Source: Halorubrum cibi (GTDB lineage Archaea; Halobacteriota; Halobacteria; Halobacteriales; Haloferacaceae). From it: a stretch of DNA of 64,000 bases. The stretch lies in NCBI RefSeq assembly GCF_900182635.1, contig NZ_FXTD01000010.1, forward strand, positions 62,001 through 126,000. Reading direction: 5' to 3'. The notes beneath the pieces were generated by a model that saw nothing but the letters and a program-made list of their open reading frames with translations, did not search any database and was not told the origin of the DNA. A program made the translations under genes and the position numbers. Shown here in pieces: positions 59,776-64,000 of this stretch. Each line of letters opens with the position of its first letter. Position 1 is the first letter of the stretch.

Positions 59776-60312
59776 CTACTTCGCGATCTTCGCCTCGAAC
59801 TTCTCGCGCACTTTCTCGACCTTCGGCTGCGCGTGGAAGGTACAGTAGGCGTCGTCGGGGTTCTTCGCGAAGTAATCCTGGTGTTTCTCCTCGGCGCGGT
59901 AGAACGTCTCCAGCGGCTCGAGTTCCGTCACGACCTCGTCGTCGTACTCCTCGTCGAGCGCCTCGATGTACGCCGCGGCGCGCTCGCGCTGGTCCTCGTC
60001 GTGCGCGAGGACGATGGAGCGGTACTGGCTCCCCACGTCGGGACCCTGCCGGTTGAGCTGCGTCGGATCGTGGATCGTGAAGAAGGCCTCAAGGAGGTCG
60101 TCGTAGCCGACGACTTCGGGGTCGTACTCCACCTGGACGACCTCCGCGTGGCCGGTCTCGCCGGTACACACCGCCCGATACGTCGGGTCCTCCGCGTGTC
60201 CGCCGGCGTAGCCGGAGGTCACCGACTCGACGCCGGAGAGCTCCTCGAACGCCGCCTCGATACACCAGAAGCAGCCGCCGCCGAACGTCGCCGTTTCGAG
60301 GTTATTCGTCAT
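59776..60312 (-). CDS. msrA: Peptide methionine sulfoxide reductase A
   Basis: 178 residues from ATG at 60312. The active site GGGCFWCIEAAFEEL is near residues 11-25 (Cys nucleophile in GCFW), followed by GYAGGH, GHAEVVQVEYDPEVV, and the FFTIHDPTQLNRQGPDVGSQYRS region. It repairs oxidised Met in proteins. A further in-frame upstream start adds 11 unrelated residues and is rejected. It is divergent from ribH. Confidence 0.95.
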   Translation of the reverse strand: MTNNLETATFGGGCFWCIEAAFEELSGVESVTSGYAGGHAEDPTYRAVCTGETGHAEVVQVEYDPEVVGYDDLLEAFFTIHDPTQLNRQGPDVGSQYRSIVLAHDEDQRERAAAYIEALDEEYDDEVVTELEPLETFYRAEEKHQDYFAKNPDDAYCTFHAQPKVEKVREKFEAKIAK

Positions 60313-60425
60313 GGGTCCCGATAGGGGCGCGAACCCCTTAAACACCGTCCGAGCGACCTCGGTCGAACGAGCCGGTCGCCGTCGCCGAACGGTAAACCTT
60401 TGCCGCCCCCCCTCCGAGCCGTGGT

Positions 60426-60830
60426 ATGGTCTCGCTGGGACTGGTGGTGGCGCGGTTCAACGGCTCCGTGACGGAGCCGATGGCCGAGGCCGCCAGAGAG
60501 GCGGCGGCCGAGCGCGACGCGGTCGTCGTCGACGAAGTGAGCGTTCCGGGCGCGTACGACAGCCCGCTCGCCGCCGACCGCCTGGCGCGGCGCGAGGACG
60601 TCGATGCGGTCGCCGTCGTCGGCGCCATCGTCACCGGCGACACCGACCACGACCGCGTCATCGCGAACGCGACCGCCGAGAAGCTCACCGACGTGAGCCT
60701 CGACCGCGACACGCCGGTCACCTTCGGCGTGAGCGGTCCGGGGATGTCCGGCGCGGAGGCGCGCGAGCGGATCGGCAAGGGCGCGGACGCGGCCGAGGCC
60801 GCGATCGACCTCGCGGAAGCGTTCGACTGA
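60426..60830 (+). CDS. ribH: 6,7-dimethyl-8-ribityllumazine synthase
   Basis: 134 residues, the short archaeal form. It joins the ribityl-aminouracil with dihydroxybutanone phosphate in riboflavin synthesis. Features: GLVVARFNGSVTEPMAEAA at the start, the substrate loop VSVPGAYDSPLAADRLA, AVVGAIVTGDTDHDRVIA and PVTFGVSGPGMSG. The same ribityl-aminouracil is also used by CofG for F420. It is followed after 30 bp by an aminotransferase on the same strand. Confidence 0.93.
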   Translation: MVSLGLVVARFNGSVTEPMAEAAREAAAERDAVVVDEVSVPGAYDSPLAADRLARREDVDAVAVVGAIVTGDTDHDRVIANATAEKLTDVSLDRDTPVTFGVSGPGMSGAEARERIGKGADAAEAAIDLAEAFD

Positions 60831-60860
60831 AAGACACCGGCGACCCCACCGAACACGACA

Positions 60861-62024
60861 ATGACCGACGCATACGACTACTCCGACCGGATCGGACGTG
60901 TAGAGCCCAGCGCGACGCTGGCGATATCGAACCTGGCCGCCGAGAAGGAGGCGGAGGGAGCGGACATCGTCGACCTCTCGGTCGGCGAGCCCGACTTCGA
61001 CACCCCCGAGAACGTCGTCGAGGCCGGCAAGGAGGCCCTCGACGCCGGCCACACCGGCTACACCTCCTCGAACGGGATCGCGCCGCTCCGGGAGGCGATC
61101 GCCGGGAAGCTCCGCGACGACGGGATCGACGCGAGCGCCGACGAGGTGATCGTCACCCCCGGCGGCAAGCAGGCGCTCTACGAGACGTTCCAGACGCTGA
61201 TCGGCGACGGGGACGAGGTCGTCCTTCTGGACCCCGCGTGGGTCTCCTACGAGGCGATGGTGAAACTCGCCGGCGGCGACCTCACCCGCGTCGATCTGGC
61301 CTCGCACGGCTTCCAGCTCGAGCCCGCCCTCGAGGACCTCGCCGAGGCGGTCTCAGACGACACCGAGCTCCTCGTCGTCAACTCCCCGTCGAACCCGACG
61401 GGCGCGGTGTTCTCGGAGGGCGCGCTCGAGGGCGTCCGCGACCTCGCGGTCGAACACGATCTCGCCGTCATCTCGGACGAGATCTACGAGCGGATCGTCT
61501 ACGACGCCGACCACGTCTCGCTCGCGAGCCTCGACGGGATGGCCGACCGCACGGTCACGGTCAACGGCTTCTCGAAGGCGTACTCCATGACCGGCTGGCG
61601 GCTCGGATACCTCCACGCGACCGAGGAGTTCGTCGGAGAGGCGGGCAAGCTCCACTCGCACTCGGTGTCGTGTGCGACCAACTTCGTCCAGCGCGCCGGG
61701 ATCGAGGCGCTCGAGAACACCGACGAGGCGGTCGAGGAGATGCGCGAGGCGTTCGCCGATCGACGCGACCTGCTCGTCGACCTCTTCGAGGAGCACGGCG
61801 TCGACGTCGACGTCGGCGACGGGGCGTTCTACATGATGATCCCGGTCGGCGAGCCGCGAGCGGACGACGCCGACTGGTGTGAGCGCGCGATCGAGCAGGC
61901 TGCCGTGGCCTGCGTCCCCGGAAGCGCGTTCAACGCGCCCGGATTCGCCAGAATATCGTACGCAGCGAGCGAGGAACGGCTGCGCGAGGCCGTCGACCGG
62001 CTGGTCGCGAACGACCTGCTCTGA
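60861..62024 (+). CDS. Class I/II pyridoxal-phosphate aminotransferase (aspartate type)
   Basis: 387 residues. IVDLSVGEPDFDTPENVV, TPGGKQALYETFQTL, NSPSNPTGAVFSEGALE, ISDEIYERIVYD and the PLP lysine in NGFSKAYSMTGWRLGY identify a type I fold aminotransferase, close to aspartate aminotransferases. The C-terminal Arg (GFARISYAASEERL) binds the substrate carboxylate. It is 30 bp downstream of ribH and could be cotranscribed, without an obvious common pathway. Confidence 0.92.
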   Translation: MTDAYDYSDRIGRVEPSATLAISNLAAEKEAEGADIVDLSVGEPDFDTPENVVEAGKEALDAGHTGYTSSNGIAPLREAIAGKLRDDGIDASADEVIVTPGGKQALYETFQTLIGDGDEVVLLDPAWVSYEAMVKLAGGDLTRVDLASHGFQLEPALEDLAEAVSDDTELLVVNSPSNPTGAVFSEGALEGVRDLAVEHDLAVISDEIYERIVYDADHVSLASLDGMADRTVTVNGFSKAYSMTGWRLGYLHATEEFVGEAGKLHSHSVSCATNFVQRAGIEALENTDEAVEEMREAFADRRDLLVDLFEEHGVDVDVGDGAFYMMIPVGEPRADDADWCERAIEQAAVACVPGSAFNAPGFARISYAASEERLREAVDRLVANDLL

Positions 62025-62115
62025 GCGGCCGGATTCGACCCGCCGGGGCCGTTTCACCGCCGATCTCGCCGGTGGGATTTTATATACCCGTGCGGATGAT
62101 TGGTTTGGTGACGAC

Positions 62116-62598
62116 ATGTACAAGCACATACTGTATCCCACGGACGGGAGTGCCGGCTCCGAGGCCGCGATAGCACACGTACGGGAGATCGCCGAGGCGT
62201 TCGACGCGACGGTTCACGTGTTACACGTCGTCGACACGCGCCAGTTCACGCTCGGGATGAGCGGTAACTACATCTCCGGACCGAAGAGCTACTCGAGCGA
62301 TCGACCCTCCGAGGACGAGCGGAAGCGCGAGCTCGAGGAGCGCGCCACGCCGTTCGTCGAGGAGCTCGCGGCCGACTTCGAGGGGATCGAGACGGTCGCC
62401 GCGGTTCGGGGCGGGAACCCCCACGAGGTCATCCTCGAGTACATCGACGAGAACGACATCGATATGGTCGTGATGGGGACCGAGGGCCGTTCCGGAGTCA
62501 AGCGCTACCTGTTGGGCAGCGTCTCCGAGAAGGTCGTGCGGCTCGCCGATCCGCCCGTGGTGACGGTTCGCGCCGACGCCGACGACGAGGGAGAGTAA
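62116..62598 (+). CDS. Universal stress protein (UspA family)
   Basis: 160 residues from ATG at 62116. MYKHILYPTDGSAGSEAAIAH opens it, and the ATP-binding end VVMGTEGRSGVKRYLLGSVSEKVVRLADPPVVTVR is complete (G-x2-G-x9-G-S). A Ser/Pro-rich loop (GPKSYSSDRPSEDE) is typical. A TATATA box (TTTTATATAC, 62078-62087) precedes it, leaving a short leader. Confidence 0.9.
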   Translation: MYKHILYPTDGSAGSEAAIAHVREIAEAFDATVHVLHVVDTRQFTLGMSGNYISGPKSYSSDRPSEDERKRELEERATPFVEELAADFEGIETVAAVRGGNPHEVILEYIDENDIDMVVMGTEGRSGVKRYLLGSVSEKVVRLADPPVVTVRADADDEGE

Positions 62599-62652
62599 CG
62601 GAACGGTCCGCCGTTCCGAAACCCTTACTCCCGGTCCGTCGTACCATCGCGT

Positions 62653-63018
62653 ATGACAGACAGCTCGGATCCCGACGGCGATCCGGCCGGCTCCGGCGGG
62701 GAGGAGGGTGCCGCCGGAGCGGCCGCCGTCGACGGCGGTTCCGCCGGTCCCGTCGTCGACGCCGACGAAGTAGAACACGTCGCCGAACTGGCCCGCGTCC
62801 GTCTCGAGGAGGGCGAGCGCGAGGAGTTCACGGACCAGTTCGCGGAGATCCTCGAGTACTTCGAGGCGCTCGATGAAGTGCCCGACCTCGACCGCGAGGA
62901 GGACCTCGTCAACGTGATGCGCGAGGACGATATCGAGGAGGGACTCACCCAGGAGGAGGCGCTCTCGAACGCCGCGGAGACGGAGGATGGCTTCTTCAAG
63001 GGGCCGAAGGTGTCCTAG
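62653..63018 (+). CDS. gatC: Asp/Glu-tRNA amidotransferase subunit C
   Basis: 121 residues, longer than usual (about 90) because of a 35-residue low-complexity lead (GDPAGSGGEEGAAGAAAVDGG). The core DEVEHVAELARVRLEEGEREEFTDQFAEILEYFEALDEV and the C-terminal NAAETEDGFFKGPKVS are standard GatC. It stabilises the GatA/GatB pair that converts misacylated Asp-tRNA and Glu-tRNA to Asn- and Gln-tRNA. Its TAG is followed immediately by gatA. Confidence 0.93.
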   Translation: MTDSSDPDGDPAGSGGEEGAAGAAAVDGGSAGPVVDADEVEHVAELARVRLEEGEREEFTDQFAEILEYFEALDEVPDLDREEDLVNVMREDDIEEGLTQEEALSNAAETEDGFFKGPKVS

Positions 63019-64000
63019 ATGGCGGACGAGTACGACGCGTTCATCACCGAGGAGACGATCGAGGGCGACGCCGAGGGACGGCTCGCGGGAACGACCGTCG
63101 CCGTCAAGGACAACATCTCGACGGCGGGGGTCCGGACCACCTGCGGCTCCGAGATGCTCGCCGACTACGTCCCGCCCTACTCCGCGACCGTTGTGGAACG
63201 ATTGACCGACGCGGGCGCGACGATCGTCGGCAAGACGAACATGGACGAGTTCGGGATGGGCACCACCACGGAGACCTCCGCGTTCGGCCCGACGAGGAAT
63301 CCGATCGATCCCGAGCGCGTGCCCGGCGGCTCCTCCGGCGGGTCGGCAGCGGCGGTCGCCGCGGGCGAGGCCGACGTGGCGCTCGGTTCGGACACGGGCG
63401 GCTCCGTGCGCTGTCCGGCCGCCTTCTGTGGAGTCGTCGGGATCAAGCCCACCTACGGGCTCGTCTCGCGGTACGGGCTCGTCGCGTACGCCAACTCGCT
63501 CGAGCAGATCGGACCGATCGCGGGCACGGTCGAGGAGGCGGCGGAGGCGCTGTCGGTCATCGCGGGACCGGACCCGAACGACGGGACGACGCGGGATCCG
63601 ACCGACGCCGAGGACGCCGACGCGACCGTCCCCGAGGGCGGATACGCCGCGGCCGCCGACGGCGACGTCGACGGGTTGACCGTCGGCGTTCCCACCGAAC
63701 TCTTCGAGGGGGCCGACGAGCGAGTCGTCGAGACGGTCGAGGCCGCGATCGCCGACCTGGAGGCACAGGGAGCGGAGACGATCGAGGTCTCGCTCCCCTC
63801 GGTCGAGCACGCGGTCCAGGCGTACTACGTGATCGCGACGAGCGAGGCCTCCTCGAACCTCGCGCGCTTCGACGGGGTGCGCTACGGCCACCGCGCCGAG
63901 GGCGACGGCAACTGGAACGAGTCGTTCGCGGAGACCCGCGAGGCGTTCGGCGCGGAGGTCAAACGCCGGATCCTCCTCGGGACGTACGCGCTCTCGGCGG
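63019..64000 (+). CDS. gatA: Asp/Glu-tRNA amidotransferase subunit A, 5' part
   Basis: The gene starts with ATG at 63019, directly after the gatC stop, and runs off the window at 64000, so about 327 of roughly 420-480 residues are seen. Amidase signature: catalytic Lys in [13 protein letters not shown], then [39 protein letters not shown], with the cis-Ser and nucleophile Ser both present. It releases ammonia from glutamine or asparagine for the amidation. No frame break is seen in the part available. Confidence 0.95.
   Translation, partial: MADEYDAFITEETIEGDAEGRLAGTTVAVKDNISTAGVRTTCGSEMLADYVPPYSATVVERLTDAGATIVGKTNMDEFGMGTTTETSAFGPTRNPIDPERVPGGSSGGSAAAVAAGEADVALGSDTGGSVRCPAAFCGVVGIKPTYGLVSRYGLVAYANSLEQIGPIAGTVEEAAEALSVIAGPDPNDGTTRDPTDAEDADATVPEGGYAAAADGDVDGLTVGVPTELFEGADERVVETVEAAIADLEAQGAETIEVSLPSVEHAVQAYYVIATSEASSNLARFDGVRYGHRAEGDGNWNESFAETREAFGAEVKRRILLGTYALSA

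Noticed and set aside
1-64000. rRNA genes, complete insertion sequences or restriction, toxin-antitoxin and cas systems
   Set aside because: I looked for their usual motifs in the protein readings and for conserved rRNA segments and found none.

Overview
The window is chromosomal DNA of a halophilic archaeon (class Halobacteria). The evidence is very high GC content, strongly acidic proteins, mostly leaderless genes with a TATA box about 27 bp before the start codon, and haloarchaeal or archaeal marker genes: CetZ, FEN1, RaSEA (archaeosine), CofC/CofG (coenzyme F420), MptE (pterin), DUF106 insertase and bacterial-type ThrS. A Halorubrum-like genus is my guess from the style of the genes and dispersed repeats; it is not proven here.

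Layout. 1-24 kb is mostly housekeeping: a carotenoid-type desaturase end, an SDR, thiE, an MscS channel, cofG and cofC, cetZ, fen, a receiver-PAS protein, hflX, an MFS carrier, raSEA, a tungsten aldehyde ferredoxin oxidoreductase, azlCD, an RNA methyltransferase, a dihydropteroate synthase homologue and mptE. 24.1-36.1 kb is an accessory locus of eight leftward genes. It holds five Tat-exported proteins with a clear SipW/TasA/camelysin-type N terminus, two of them with a von Willebrand A (vWA) domain inserted in the fold; a sixth, divergent Tat substrate; a dedicated SipW-like signal peptidase; an acidic surface protein; and a small membrane protein. A divergent winged-helix membrane regulator is separated from it by a promoter region with five TACCG motifs spaced 21-22 bp apart. 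Intergenic spaces inside the locus carry tRNA-like hairpin elements. 36.2-36.7 kb is a repeat island with seven perfect hairpins in tandem. 37.5-44.3 kb is an iron-uptake island: permease, ATPase, two binding lipoproteins, two flavoproteins and a collapsed third lipoprotein, controlled by two identical pairs of TTTAGG-N4-CCTAAA boxes. 44.3-64 kb returns to housekeeping: an aminotransferase, thrS, cysteine synthase, tRNA-Arg(UCG), a sugar dehydrogenase/isomerase pair, PspA, thiL, a DHH phosphoesterase, the DUF106 insertase, adk, endonuclease V, rhomboid, msrA, ribH, another aminotransferase, a universal stress protein, gatC and the start of gatA.

How the parts fit. thiE and thiL both belong to thiamine synthesis. 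cofG and cofC make the deazaflavin and the lactyl precursor of F420. mptE and the pteroate synthase homologue are consecutive in folate-type pterin synthesis. The main discovery candidates are the SipW/TasA-like filament locus with its tRNA-like intergenic elements, the phased repeat array at its promoter, the dispersed repeat with triloop palindromes, the collapsed iron lipoprotein, and a candidate small RNA after tRNA-Arg. All functions are inferred by reading the sequence; no database search or folding program was run.
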